NCBI GenBank assembly: GCA_902362925.1
Contig: CABIYL010000015.1
DNA: 64,000 nt
Reading direction: 5' to 3' (one strand)
DNA from: Pseudoflavonifractor sp902362925
GTDB lineage: Bacteria > Bacillota > Clostridia > Oscillospirales > Oscillospiraceae
A program made the position numbers and the translations under genes. Of the stretch, positions 8,584 through 16,805 are shown piece after piece (position 1 is the stretch's first letter; each line of letters starts with the position of its first letter). Below the pieces are notes generated by a model. The model searched no databases and was not told the origin of the DNA. It saw only the letters and a program-made list of their open reading frames with translations.

Positions 8584-8698
8584 GGTTGTCGTTGCCGTAG
8601 CCTTCCATGAGGTTGACAACACCCCACACTGCGAGACCTGCGCCGAGGGCGATAACGAGCGTCTGAAGAACCGTGACAGCCTGATTGATGAAAGCCAT
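8584..8698 (-). CDS. Maff2 family protein, 5' exon
   Basis: The first 38 codons of maff2 (MAFINQAVTVLQTLVIALG, continuing GVVNLMEGYGNDN) are preceded by a good AAGGAGG. The reading frame is interrupted by the intron after the first base of a Pro codon; without splicing, translation would stop within a few codons (RATRS). The hydrophobic N-terminal segment suggests a membrane protein. Expression of functional Maff2, and perhaps conjugation by backbone A, should therefore depend on intron splicing. Confidence 0.85.
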
Positions 8699-8761
8699 AG
8701 ATTTTCCTCCTTGATTTGAAAAAGATTGGTTGTGTATTTTTGAAAATGGGCATAAAAAAAG

Positions 8762-8830
8762 AAGCCCCGTCGCTGTTCTGCTTTGGGAGCCATCAGGCTT
8801 TACCCACTGCGCAGTGCAGCGACGGGGCTT
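8762..8830 (-). terminator. hairpin between virD4 and maff2
   Basis: The arms AAGCCCCGTCGCT (8762-8774) and AGCGACGGGGCTT (8818-8830) are perfectly complementary, with a loop of about 43 bases. The structure starts at the virD4 stop codon. On the minus strand the second arm is followed by CTTTTTTTATG, so it could act as a partial rho-independent terminator or processing site that lowers expression of the downstream pore genes. Confidence 0.6.
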
Positions 8831-10599
8831 TAATCCGCTTCGACCTCGCCCATATCATAGAGGTCGAATGTGTCATCGGGCTTGACTACCAGCTTGTGCT
8901 GCCGGTATTTCTCGATGTCAAAGGCGTTCCGCTTGTTATAGTCGGAGAGCTGCCGGTACATTGGATGCTTCGTGATGTCGTATTTGTTACTGAGAAAAGG
9001 TCTCACGCCTCGAAGCTGTAAAATACACTTGGCTCCGTCCATGACGGCGATCTCATCCTGAGACATCAGTTCCTTGCCGGTCTTCTGATAGTTCAAGCCA
9101 TAGGAGTTGTTGTTGGAACGGGTTTCCGAGGTGTTGTAAAGGTCGATTGTCTCCTTGCCCAGCACCTCGCTGATTTCCTTGAGCGTGGATTTCTCCTTGC
9201 CGCCAAGAAAAAGTGTGCAGTCGCAGTTGCCCGTGATGGTGTCCGCCGCATCCTTGTAGATGGTCTTGAGCTGAGACTGGGACTGTAAGATGATTGACGC
9301 CGAGATTTCCCGGCTTCGGATGGTTGCGATGAGCTTATCAAACTTCGGGATTTGACCGATGTTCGCAAACTCGTCCAGCAGACAGCGCACATGAACGGGC
9401 AGCCGTCCGTTGTAAACATCATCTGCTTTGTCGCAGAGAAGGTTGAAGAGCTGAGAATACATGATTGCCACGACGAAATTGAAGGTGTCATCGGTATCGG
9501 AAATGATGACGAATAGTGCCGTCTTCCGGTCTCCGATGGTGTCCAGCTCCATCTCATCGTAGCTCATCAGCTCCCGCAGCTCTGCGATGTCGAAGGGCGC
9601 AAGCCTTGCGCCGCAGGAAATCAAAATCGACTTAGCGGTTTTGCCCGCCGCCAGCTTGTATTTGCGGTATTGCTTGACCGCAAAGTGGTCAGGGTCGCGG
9701 GCTTCCAGCTCATCGAACATGACATCCACCGGGTTCTTAAAGGTCTCATCGTCCTCTCTGGCTTCCGAGGCATTGATCATTTCGAGCAGGGTAGTAAAGT
9801 TTTTCTCGTGGTCGGGTGCCTCGTACCAGATGTAGCCGATGAGAGCTGTGTAGTAGAGCTTTTCCGCCTTGACCCAGAAATCTTCGCCGGACTTATCGCC
9901 GTCTCCCTTCGTGTTGACGATGATCGTATTGACCAGCTTGAGGATGTCCTTCTCACTGCGGATGTAGCTGAAAGGGTTGTAGTGCATGGATTTCCGGAAA
10001 TTGATGGTGTTCAGCGACTTGATGACGTAGCCGCCCTTTTCAAGCATTTTGCCGCACTCCACCAGCACCGTACCCTTCGGGTCAGTCACAACGTAGCTGC
10101 TGTGCATCTGCATCAGATTTGGTTTTACAAAAAAGCGCGTCTTGCCTGAGCCGGAACCGCCGATGACAAGGATGTTCTTGTTGCGGGCGTATTTCGGCTG
10201 CTTTGGACGGCTGTTCATGGTCAAGAACTCCGTCTGCGTCAGAATGACGTTGTTCGAGAACTCCGGGTCCGTGTACGGCTTGATGTCATCCGGCTTACCC
10301 CATCGTGCAGATCCGTATTCTTCGCCCTGCCGGAACTTCTTGCGGTTCTTGCCCTTGACATAGACCGCCAGCTTGAGCAGCGCACCGGCAACCAGACCGA
10401 TGAGCAGATCAACGGGATGAAAGCTGAGCAGCGGATTTGCGAAGGTAGTGCCGAACACGGCAAAGCCGTTTGTCAGCTTGTCGATGAACTCTGTGCCGGG
10501 GGCGAGACGAAACACGGCGGCGATCTTATCCGCGAAGTAGAAGGCGAAGACATACGGAAGGTTCAGAAGAATGAGTTTCTTCACATCGGGTTTGTTCAC
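8830..10599 (-). CDS. virD4: VirD4-like type IV coupling protein
   Basis: A 589-aa coupling ATPase that links the relaxase-DNA complex to the transfer channel. Two N-terminal membrane segments (about residues 9-30 and 62-80) precede the motif EYGSARWG (94-101). Walker A is GGSGSGKT (147-154) and Walker B is CLLDEFANIG. FLGGKEKST and the C-terminal FLSNKYD segment are typical of the Firmicute TraG/VirD4 (CD1115-like) group. The start overlaps the end of pcfB by four bases. It is complete, unlike the second copy of this gene at 60134-60442, which is cut at the same GSARW motif. Confidence 0.95.
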   Translation of the reverse strand: MNKPDVKKLILLNLPYVFAFYFADKIAAVFRLAPGTEFIDKLTNGFAVFGTTFANPLLSFHPVDLLIGLVAGALLKLAVYVKGKNRKKFRQGEEYGSARWGKPDDIKPYTDPEFSNNVILTQTEFLTMNSRPKQPKYARNKNILVIGGSGSGKTRFFVKPNLMQMHSSYVVTDPKGTVLVECGKMLEKGGYVIKSLNTINFRKSMHYNPFSYIRSEKDILKLVNTIIVNTKGDGDKSGEDFWVKAEKLYYTALIGYIWYEAPDHEKNFTTLLEMINASEAREDDETFKNPVDVMFDELEARDPDHFAVKQYRKYKLAAGKTAKSILISCGARLAPFDIAELRELMSYDEMELDTIGDRKTALFVIISDTDDTFNFVVAIMYSQLFNLLCDKADDVYNGRLPVHVRCLLDEFANIGQIPKFDKLIATIRSREISASIILQSQSQLKTIYKDAADTITGNCDCTLFLGGKEKSTLKEISEVLGKETIDLYNTSETRSNNNSYGLNYQKTGKELMSQDEIAVMDGAKCILQLRGVRPFLSNKYDITKHPMYRQLSDYNKRNAFDIEKYRQHKLVVKPDDTFDLYDMGEVEAD

Positions 10600-11087
10600 A
10601 GCTCCACACCCCGATCCTTGGTCTTGACCTTGACCTTCTCTTTGTGTTGTGCCTTGCTCTGGGCTTTCTCATGATCCAGCTTGTGCCGGATGGACGGCTG
10701 TTCCTTCTGCTTGACGGTTTTGGCGGAGAACTCCTTGAAGGCGGCGGTCATGACATCAACGTCCCGACCCTTGAAGAAGACAAGATAGCTGGGCGGCTCT
10801 ACGGAAACGTCCTTTTTGAGCGCAAAGTCCAGACCGTATTTGCTGGCAGTCCGCTCAAAGGACTTGATGTTGCCATCCGTCACTTCGATGTTGGAGATGG
10901 CGGCGTTCTGGCTCATCAGATGCTTGATGGACTGCTTGCCGCGATAGGTTTTGGGCTGCTGCATCTGCTTCTGTGCCTTCTCGATCTCCTGAACGAACTT
11001 GTCCAGCGCCTTTTTCAGCACCTCGGCAGAGATTTTGCCGCCCTTGATCATGATTGCAACAACTTTGGTGTTGACTTCATCCTGCAT
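10596..11087 (-). CDS. pcfB: PcfB family conjugation protein (DUF3801)
   Basis: A 163-aa protein of the PcfB/DUF3801 family, encoded directly upstream of the coupling protein in many Firmicute conjugative elements. Recognisable text is VVAIMIKGGKISAEVLKKAL at the start, SNIEVTDGNIKSFER in the middle and YLVFFKGRDVDVMTAAFKEF. It is soluble, with a very basic C-terminal tail. The ATG follows a good AAAGGAGG. A homologue (about half identical by eye) is encoded at 60439-60912 in backbone B. The exact role is not established; pheromone plasmid PcfB works with the coupling protein. Confidence 0.9.
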   Translation of the reverse strand: MQDEVNTKVVAIMIKGGKISAEVLKKALDKFVQEIEKAQKQMQQPKTYRGKQSIKHLMSQNAAISNIEVTDGNIKSFERTASKYGLDFALKKDVSVEPPSYLVFFKGRDVDVMTAAFKEFSAKTVKQKEQPSIRHKLDHEKAQSKAQHKEKVKVKTKDRGVEL

Positions 11088-11217
11088 TGCGGCGTTTACC
11101 TCCTTTCGTTGGAATGATTATGGGGACTGCTGCCGAAGCTAAGGCGGCGCAATCCGGCGATAGATGCTTTTCATTTACACTGTCCTCCTTTCCGAGCATT
11201 GCTCACGATGGTATTCA

Positions 11218-12114
11218 TTAAAGAGTGTCTTCACAAAGGCTATAATCGTAGGTCTTCGGCTTCTTTGACCCTGCCGATCTGTCCTGCCCGTAGAAATCAT
11301 GATTGACGAGGGCGGAGTAGTAATTGTCTATCGTCAGAGAGGCGTTATACAGAGCGGTCAACAGGTACGCCCGGATATTACGGATGTCTGACGGGTTCTT
11401 GTTCATTGCTTCCAGAACGTACTCAATGTGGCTGCTATTCAGCTTGAGAAAGCGGGATTTGACTACTTGCTGCGGCATATCCTCGCCATTGATGCGGATG
11501 GTCGGCGCAGTGGAACAGACGGCATCCAGCATGATGTCCATGATCTCCCGGAAGCGGTCTTTATCGAACTTCGGATCCTGACAGAGAATGTCGTAGTCAA
11601 GATTCTCTTTGATAATCTCTTCATACTCGCTTCGCTCATCCATCCTGTCCATCCCATCAAGATTGATGGATTGATAGTTCTTTGAGAGAGTATTTCTTTC
11701 TTGGGTAATTACTTGATCAGTATTTATTTGTGCGGACTTATCCCCGCGTGGATTATCCACATCTGGCTTCTCCACACATGGATTTTCCGTGTGTGGTATT
11801 TCCCGTTCTGGCGTGGACTCCTGCGGCTCTTCGTATATCTCAAAGATTGTGCTGCTCATCCTGCCTTTACCGTCTCTCTGCCGGTGCCGGACAAGGTAGC
11901 CGTGCTTTTCAAGCTCACGGAGCGCGGAGAGAATGGCATCCGGACCTTCCTTGCAGATTGCAGAAAGTCCCTTGGTTGAGAACTTCCAGCCATCATTGAA
12001 CGAGAGCATCTTTGAGAGAAGACCGACCGCCTTGAGTGACAGGCTCTTGTCTCGGAGGTGGAAGTTCGCCATGACGGTATAGCCACGATTTTTATTTACG
12101 CGATAGACTGCCAC
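11218..12114 (-). CDS. DUF6017 / replication-initiator-like winged-helix protein
   Basis: A protein of about 298 aa that opens with VAVYRVNKNRGYTVMANFHL and a winged-helix region (LSLKAVGLLSKMLSF, ALRELEKHGYLVR), as in RepA-N/DnaD-like initiators. A variable Pro/Glu linker with repeated E(N/K)P units and a C-terminal DUF6017 domain (SRFLKLNSSHIEYVLEAM, TIDNYYSALVNHDFYG) follow. I prefer the GTG start at 12114, after GGAAAGGTGA, over the longer start at 12156. The homologue at 61893 starts at the equivalent MAVFRVERN position. The gene begins five bases after the antirepressor stop. A role in element replication or maintenance is inferred from family and place. Confidence 0.85.
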   Translation of the reverse strand: MAVYRVNKNRGYTVMANFHLRDKSLSLKAVGLLSKMLSFNDGWKFSTKGLSAICKEGPDAILSALRELEKHGYLVRHRQRDGKGRMSSTIFEIYEEPQESTPEREIPHTENPCVEKPDVDNPRGDKSAQINTDQVITQERNTLSKNYQSINLDGMDRMDERSEYEEIIKENLDYDILCQDPKFDKDRFREIMDIMLDAVCSTAPTIRINGEDMPQQVVKSRFLKLNSSHIEYVLEAMNKNPSDIRNIRAYLLTALYNASLTIDNYYSALVNHDFYGQDRSAGSKKPKTYDYSLCEDTL

Positions 12115-12119
12115 GAAAA

Positions 12120-12881
12120 TCACCTTTCCATCTTGGAAAGCAGTTCTTCGCCGCACTTTTTCTGGAACTTCATTCGGATGACCTCCTTGCCCTTCGGCGT
12201 GAAGTAGGTCTGAGAACCGGTGTAGCAGAACGTCACAAAATCGCGGACGATGAACAGTCCGGCATTGCTGTCCTTGTTGTAGGGAAGTAGCTGCCCGGAA
12301 GGAGAGCGGAACAGGTACTTTTCTTTGAGAAGGAACTGGACGAACTTGCGCTCCGGGATTTTCAGTTCCTTCGCCGTCGTTCGGATATTGGTGCAGTCAT
12401 CCGGATTGATGAAGGCGTCGTAATAATCAGCTTTGGGCTTTGCCGTGATCAGCTCACACTCAAGAGCCTTTACGCGATTCTTTTCCAAAATCAACGCCTG
12501 AGCAAACTCCACAATGACCGCAGGTTCCTTCTGAATGCGTTCCAGAAGGGAGTCCGTCATGTAGCCGCCGGTCTTGCGAATGGTAGGAATGACCTCATCA
12601 AATACCCACAGTTCAAACTTTTCAGCCGCAGGAAGTTTGCTGCGAATAATTAGCCGATAAACGTCTCCTTCCGGGATGAAGTTGATACTCTGAACTTTCC
12701 CGCTGATAGGGGTAGAACGTTTCGTTATAGCCCTGCAATGGTCGTTGACCGCCTTGTTCGGGTTGGTGTAACCGAGTGCCTTTGCAACATCTGCTGCACA
12801 GAACAGAACTTTTTCTCCTTCGAGGATCGTTCTTACCTCACCAAACTGTTCATTCTTGAAGATTTCGATTTTGTTATCCAT
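12120..12881 (-). CDS. phage-type antirepressor (BRO-N / ANT domains)
   Basis: A protein of about 253 aa with an N-terminal BRO domain (FGEVRTILEGEKVLFCAADV, AKALGYTNPNKAV, WVFDEVIPTIRKTGGYM) and a C-terminal phage antirepressor KilAC-like domain (IRTTAKELKIPERKFVQFLL, YFTPKGKEVIRMKF). Such proteins relieve repression of prophage or ICE genes. I place the start at ATG 12881 (MDNKIEIFKNEQF) after GGAAAGGA; upstream codons in the same frame lack homology and overlap the previous gene. It overlaps the Cys-rich gene by eight bases. Backbone B has no counterpart at this position, so this is an added gene in backbone A. Confidence 0.85.
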   Translation of the reverse strand: MDNKIEIFKNEQFGEVRTILEGEKVLFCAADVAKALGYTNPNKAVNDHCRAITKRSTPISGKVQSINFIPEGDVYRLIIRSKLPAAEKFELWVFDEVIPTIRKTGGYMTDSLLERIQKEPAVIVEFAQALILEKNRVKALECELITAKPKADYYDAFINPDDCTNIRTTAKELKIPERKFVQFLLKEKYLFRSPSGQLLPYNKDSNAGLFIVRDFVTFCYTGSQTYFTPKGKEVIRMKFQKKCGEELLSKMER

Positions 12882-13122
12882 GACTGGCTTCCTTTCCGGC
12901 ATCAGATGTGCCACTTTGATTTTTGAGGGTTGAAACGGGATTGCAGCAGTAGGGACACTCCGCAAACACGCAGGACTGATATTTCCAGAAGGGACGATGA
13001 AAGCGGCAGCTTCGGCACTCAGGGAGAATGCCATCCACACCGCTGTCATAATGCTCAAAGCCGGGTATGGTCTGCATCAGCAATTCCAGTGCTTGCAGAT
13101 CACCGGCTGTCATGCGTTTCAT
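12874..13122 (-). CDS. Cys-rich small protein, ICE-conserved (82 aa)
   Basis: A small protein that starts MKRMTAGDLQALELLMQ after an AAGGAG. It carries the Cys pattern CRSCRFHRPFWKYQSCVFAE followed by CPYC, which could hold one zinc. A clear homologue, with CGTCRFYRPGWKYEFCVFKE then CPYC, is encoded at 62022-62240 in the same position of backbone B, upstream of the DUF6017 gene. I do not recognise a named family. Conservation of place and of all cysteines argues for a real gene with a DNA-binding or structural role. Confidence 0.75.
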   Translation of the reverse strand: MKRMTAGDLQALELLMQTIPGFEHYDSGVDGILPECRSCRFHRPFWKYQSCVFAECPYCCNPVSTLKNQSGTSDAGKEASHG

Positions 13123-13183
13123 GCTTAAAAACTCCTTTCCTTCGCCGCATCGCCAGCAAATATTCCGGCTTTTGGGCAACAAA

Positions 13184-13233
13184 AAAAGAGGGTTTGCTTC
13201 TTACTCCAAATTGGAGAAGAAACAAACCCTCTT
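13184..13233 (-). terminator. rho-independent terminator after the DUF6050 gene
   Basis: The arms AAGAGGGTTTGCTTCTT (13186-13202) and AAGAAACAAACCCTCTT (13217-13233) pair with one mismatch. On the minus strand they are followed by a run of seven T, which is a strong terminator. It separates DUF6050 from the transfer module, so the module from 13122 downward probably has its own promoter or depends on read-through. Confidence 0.85.
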
Positions 13234-13248
13234 CGTTTACGATGTAGT

Positions 13249-13557
13249 TCAGATGATTTCTCGGATGGTATGAATGACACCGAGCAGCAGCCCGATGAAG
13301 AAGGCAAGTCCTCCGATAAGACCGCCTATGATTAAGTTCAATGCGAAGATGCCGACTGAGCCGGAGATACCGTAGCCGCTGGGAACGAGCCAGAGGCACA
13401 TCCTCCGGATGCCAAATGGCAAGCCGACGCAGATCCACATAAGGAAGTAGTCACATACGCCGTCAGGCATATAGATCGGCTTGAGAAATGACGCGAGGCA
13501 GAACGCAAGCGCGATTGGAAGCAGAACCTCCTTCAAGAAGACTTTGATAGCACCCAC
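13249..13557 (-). CDS. DUF6050-like membrane protein
   Basis: A 102-aa protein with three hydrophobic segments (LLPIALAFCLASFLKPIYM, CDYFLMWICVGLPFGI, and a long C-terminal GGLIGGLAFFIGLLLGVIHT). This fits the small DUF6050 family often found in Clostridial conjugative elements; I am moderately sure of the family. The start follows AGAAGGAGG. Downstream is a strong terminator. The function is unknown; it may be a transfer-module accessory in the membrane. Confidence 0.75.
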   Translation of the reverse strand: MGAIKVFLKEVLLPIALAFCLASFLKPIYMPDGVCDYFLMWICVGLPFGIRRMCLWLVPSGYGISGSVGIFALNLIIGGLIGGLAFFIGLLLGVIHTIREII

Positions 13558-13650
13558 TATATCCTCCTTCTGCCGGAAGTGTGCAGCAGCACCCTCCGGC
13601 TTGCTTGATTATTGTGAAAGTCCTTTGTTTTCGGTCAAAAAAAGAAGGGA

Positions 13651-13959
13651 CTAAGCCAGAATGCCTTGATTTTCAAGGTCTTTCTGATTTAGTCCTATTA
13701 TCGCACAATAATCTTTGGTAATGACCGTCGCCACTCGTCCGGCTTCCACTTCCTGCAACATCGCTTGCAGCCCCTCGCGCTCAAAACTCACGCCGGAAAA
13801 TCCGTCGTCCACAAAAAACTTTGTGTTCAAAAAATGGTGTTCGTCCGCATAGCGTTGAAGTATCATTTTTTGGTGCTGTATGCTTCCGCTTTCTCCGGCT
13901 TGCATATCCTCTTGACTTAAACGGCAGTAAAGGGCGGTGATTTTATTCGACTGTAACAT
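13651..13959 (-). pseudogene. large serine recombinase, N-terminal fragment
   Basis: The protein opens MLQSNKITALYCRLSQEDMQ, the resolvase N-terminus with catalytic Ser in CRLS. It continues through FFVDDGFSGVSFEREGLQAM and VITKD, then diverges into an unrelated tail (YCAIIGLNQKDLENQGILA) and stops. Normal proteins of this family continue from KD into the MSRxGR motif and are 500-600 residues long, so this is a 3'-truncated remnant of about 80 genuine residues. The ribosome site AAGGAGG is intact. It marks the junction between backbone A and backbone B and is not closely related to the other recombinases here. Confidence 0.85.
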
Positions 13960-14036
13960 TAGTCCTCCTTTCCGACAGCCGAATAAACAGGTATAATGTG
14001 TTGCTATCATTATACCATATCCCGCCGCCTAATGCA

Positions 14037-14210
14037 CTACTCGGACGCTAAAAATCCCGGATTTCCGGGCTTTTTCTGCAAATCCTTTACAATGAGTTTC
14101 TCAATCTTTTTATGGATTGTATCGGTTGCCTTTTCACTCGGCAACGCTTGAACAAGATAGGTGATTTTCCCTATTTTGCGTTCGGTTGTAATTGTCTGTT
14201 TTTTATCCAT
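14037..14210 (-). CDS. tnpW: TnpW family transposon-encoded protein
   Basis: A 57-aa protein (MDKKQTITTERKIGKITYLV, ending with a KIEKLIVKDL helix) of the TnpW family, small proteins that accompany TnpX-type serine recombinases in Tn4451-like elements. The start is after AAAAGGAGG. It precedes the truncated recombinase at 13651 on the same strand, which is the usual order. Three further TnpW-like genes are in the window (24519, 36811, 55843). The biochemical function is not known. Confidence 0.8.
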   Translation of the reverse strand: MDKKQTITTERKIGKITYLVQALPSEKATDTIHKKIEKLIVKDLQKKPGNPGFLASE

Positions 14211-14668
14211 TAGAAAAACCTCCTTTTCCTGTATGGATAAACTATATTCGTCAAAAGGCAAAAACGGGCGGTTGTTAGCTGCAACCTCACGGGAGTTTCA
14301 CCCCGGCCCATGCTTATGGGTGCGCCGCGCAATACTTTGAGGGTGTTCAACGCGGGAGTATCATTGTGCCGCCTTGTATGTCGTCGCCCACAAGCTGCTA
14401 AACCTGTTTTACGGCGCGGTAGTTCTCGCTCGGCTTTTCCCCTATGGGGAAAAGCTGTCATGGCGTACCCGCCGACTGGCTCGGTACAGACGGAATGTAC
14501 CCGTTTGCCTGTTATGCTGCGCACCAAAGGCCGCTTTCTTTGTCAAAGAACAATAGGCTTTGTCGGCCTGCAAAAGCACATCAACAGCGGATATGCTTTT
14601 GCGGAACGACAAATAGCCCATAACGGGAAGCGTGGAAAGGGGACACGCTCCCCGCATGGGCTAAAAGA
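14211..14668. other. 458-bp region without a gene, several hairpins
   Basis: I see no supported coding region here. It contains the perfect palindrome GCTTTTCCCC-TAT-GGGGAAAAGC (14433-14455) and an AAAAGCA/TGCTTTT pair near 14573-14602. The strand composition is mixed. It may hold the promoter of tnpW or part of a conjugative-element att or oriT region. Confidence 0.4.
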
Positions 14669-14911
14669 TTATCCTACATGAAAAGCAAGGGTGCGGGTAA
14701 TAAGGCGCACTTGCAGCCTGTTACGCATTTCCTCGTCCACATAGGAATAGGTATTGCCCGCGTCGTCTTTCAGCGTGCGGGTACAAAGTTTCGCTATGTA
14801 ACCCTCGTAGTGCTTCAAGATCGCGCACATGGCGGTTGTGTCGCCGTTTGCCGCTGCGGAAATGACAGGGAACGGCAACAGATTTTCAGACTTCCTAACG
14901 GTATTCATCAT
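14669..14911 (-). CDS. HTH_16-type conjugative transposon regulator
   Basis: An 80-aa protein starting MMNTVRKSENLLPFPVISA and containing GDTTAMCAILKHYEGYI, the helix-turn-helix (HTH_16) type encoded next to the sigma factor in Tn916-like and related conjugative transposons. Its two adjacent ATG codons (14911, 14908) overlap the 3' end of the sigma-factor gene by 17 bases, so the two are cotranscribed. The C-terminal LQVRLITRTLAFHV is the usual end. A role in control of excision or transfer genes is inferred from the family. Confidence 0.8.
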   Translation of the reverse strand: MMNTVRKSENLLPFPVISAAANGDTTAMCAILKHYEGYIAKLCTRTLKDDAGNTYSYVDEEMRNRLQVRLITRTLAFHVG

Positions 14912-15341
14912 CTGCTTTTCCCTCCAAATACTGTTTGATTTTCGCAAGCGCGGATTTCCTGTGCCGGAAAACCGTCGTGCGTACAACATTCAGCAGTTCG
15001 CCAATTTCCGCGTCGCTCATATCCAAGAAGTAGGACAAAAGGATAATGTCGCGTTTCCTTTCGGGCAAAGCGTTAAGGGCTTCGGCAAGCAGTTCATTTT
15101 TGACGAGTACATCAAAGCCGGACACTTGAAAACGGAAATAATCGCTTTCGTATTCGTCCGTTGTGAAAAGCTGCGCGAGTTCGCTTTCGCTCAAATCCGA
15201 AAAAGTAACTTCGCGTGCTGCGCGTTTCGCAAGAGTGCGGCGGTGGCTTTTCGCTTCGCCGACCAAAGTTTTCTTTGCTAATGCGTCGTACTGATGTTGT
15301 ATTCTTTCCTTGTCGGAAGAAGATAGCTCCATAGAGTTCAC
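14895..15341 (-). CDS. sigma-70 family RNA polymerase sigma factor (conjugative transposon type)
   Basis: A 148-aa sigma factor. The C-terminal region 4 helix-turn-helix is visible (ALNALPERKRDIILLSYFL, DMSDAEIGELLNVVRTTVFR), and the N-terminus is a shortened, basic region 2. Such factors regulate Tn916-type element genes. The start follows GGAAGGAGG. It is cotranscribed with the HTH_16 gene. A strong hairpin with a U-rich tail lies 125 bases upstream (15467-15495) and may attenuate its transcription. Confidence 0.85.
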   Translation of the reverse strand: MNSMELSSSDKERIQHQYDALAKKTLVGEAKSHRRTLAKRAAREVTFSDLSESELAQLFTTDEYESDYFRFQVSGFDVLVKNELLAEALNALPERKRDIILLSYFLDMSDAEIGELLNVVRTTVFRHRKSALAKIKQYLEGKADDEYR

Positions 15342-15466
15342 CTCCTTCCCGCGTGGAGTAGAGGACGGGAGTTAAGGGCTTGTCCTCTCTGCCCCTTTCG
15401 CTCCGTACCCGTTCGGGAGATGGCTCTTGAGTGCGCTTTTCAGAAAAAAGTTGAAAAAAGCAAAAT

Positions 15467-15495
15467 GCGCCCGTCCGCAAGACGCGGACGGGCGC
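15467..15495 (-). terminator. strong hairpin with U-rich tail upstream of the sigma gene
   Basis: A perfect 12-bp stem GCGCCCGTCCGC / GCGGACGGGCGC with a 5-base loop is followed on the minus strand by ATTTTGCTTTTTTC. It could terminate transcription coming from upstream or act as an attenuator in the sigma-factor leader. The 240 bases between it and 15736 contain no supported gene. Confidence 0.75.
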
Positions 15496-15735
15496 AAAGG
15501 AAATGTAAGCAGTAGCTAAATGTATTGACAGTTCACATTCATAGCCGGAATATCCCGCTTGCGGAGCATAGCTTTTTTTGACCGCAAAGCATTAGGCGGG
15601 TTACAGTAAATAAAAATGGACACGGCGATACCTCCCCGATACCGCCGTATCCTTAAAAAAGGGCGACTTTAATACACTACCCGCAATCCATTCTATAATA
15701 GGGAACAGCGGCTTTTGCGCAATATTAAATAAAAA

Positions 15736-15778
15736 AGCCGATAACACATAGGTTTTTTGACCTAATGCGTTATCGGCT
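15736..15778 (-). terminator. rho-independent terminator of the RlmN/Cfr-like gene
   Basis: The arms AGCCGATAACACATAGG and CCTAATGCGTTATCGGCT form a long stem. On the minus strand it is followed by TTTTTTATTTAATATT. It lies 28 bases after the stop of the radical-SAM gene. Confidence 0.85.
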
Positions 15779-15805
15779 CTGCGTCTATGCGTCTGGCACT
15801 TTTAA

Positions 15806-16789
15806 TCATTTTTTTTTGAATTTATTATATGTGTTAGCTAACTGTCCACAAGCCGCGTTAATCTCTCTGCCATGAGAAACTCTCATAGTAACTTCAAGTC
15901 CTGCTTGCTCTAATTGATGTTTGAATGCAACTATTTCCCGTTTCTGTGGTGCTTTAATTCTTGAATTGCTTGTTGGGTTGTATTGTAACACGTTAATCAT
16001 AACTTTTTTGCCCCGAAACCATTTTGCAAGTTGTCTTACATCTGAGGGCCGGTCATTTATACCCGGTAAAAGCAAATACGCAAAGACAATTTTGCGATTA
16101 TGCCTTTCAGAATAGGATAAGGCTTGCTTAACAACATCTTCAATAGCATATATGCGCATGTGAGGAATAATACGATTTCTTGCAGATTGTGTTGCTGCGT
16201 GTAAAGATATTGTCAACTGAATTTTAAGATGTTCCTCGCGCAATTTTTTTAATTGATCAACCGGACCAACTGTTGATATGGTAATGCCGTCGGTTGGAAA
16301 GTTGAGCCCATATCTATCTCGGAGAATATGGATTGCTTTTATCAAGTTGTCATAATTGAATAAAGGCTCTCCCATACCCATAAAAACGATACGGTTTACT
16401 TTTCGACGCAACAATATAATCTGTTGTACGATTTCTGACGATGTTAGATTACGAACAAAGCCATTTCGCCCGGACTCACAAAAAATACAACCAACAGGAC
16501 AACCGACTTGTGTGCTCACGCAAACAGTTCCACCATCTCGCCGCTTGATAAAAACCGTTTCAATGTATTTGTTGTCTTTCAGTTCGTAAACATACTTTTC
16601 AGTATCACTGCTTTTGCAAATATTTTTTACCAACATTGATAGATTTTTTTTGCGTGGTAATTGCTTATATAATTCTTCATATAAGGCTTTTGCTTCATTC
16701 TCGCCAATAACTTCCGACATTTCTTTGTAAGTAAATCCGTATGGATCATTCCGTACTTCCGCAGGCGTATATTTAGGTAAACGTTTCAT
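15806..16789 (-). CDS. RlmN/Cfr-like radical-SAM 23S rRNA methyltransferase, mobile
   Basis: A 327-aa radical-SAM enzyme of the RlmN/Cfr family, which methylates 23S rRNA A2503 (C2 for RlmN, C8 for Cfr; Cfr confers resistance to several peptidyl-transferase drugs). The iron-sulfur motif is CPVGCIFC (CxxxCxxC), followed by GRNGFVRNL. SAM-binding GMGEPL, SLHAATQSARNRIIP and the C-terminal catalytic Cys in NAACGQL are all present. GMGEPL is RlmN-like, but the protein is short and AT-rich compared with neighbours and is encoded on a mobile element with a drug-type attenuator, which is unusual for a housekeeping RlmN. It follows the KTR gene by 16 bases in one operon. Whether it gives resistance cannot be told from sequence. 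Confidence 0.88.
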   Translation of the reverse strand: MKRLPKYTPAEVRNDPYGFTYKEMSEVIGENEAKALYEELYKQLPRKKNLSMLVKNICKSSDTEKYVYELKDNKYIETVFIKRRDGGTVCVSTQVGCPVGCIFCESGRNGFVRNLTSSEIVQQIILLRRKVNRIVFMGMGEPLFNYDNLIKAIHILRDRYGLNFPTDGITISTVGPVDQLKKLREEHLKIQLTISLHAATQSARNRIIPHMRIYAIEDVVKQALSYSERHNRKIVFAYLLLPGINDRPSDVRQLAKWFRGKKVMINVLQYNPTSNSRIKAPQKREIVAFKHQLEQAGLEVTMRVSHGREINAACGQLANTYNKFKKK

Positions 16790-16805
16790 TTTTATATCCT
16801 TTCTT

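Noticed and set aside
15112..15480. Minus-strand 122-codon frame upstream of the sigma gene
   Set aside because: It overlaps the sigma gene in another frame and crosses the strong hairpin at 15467.
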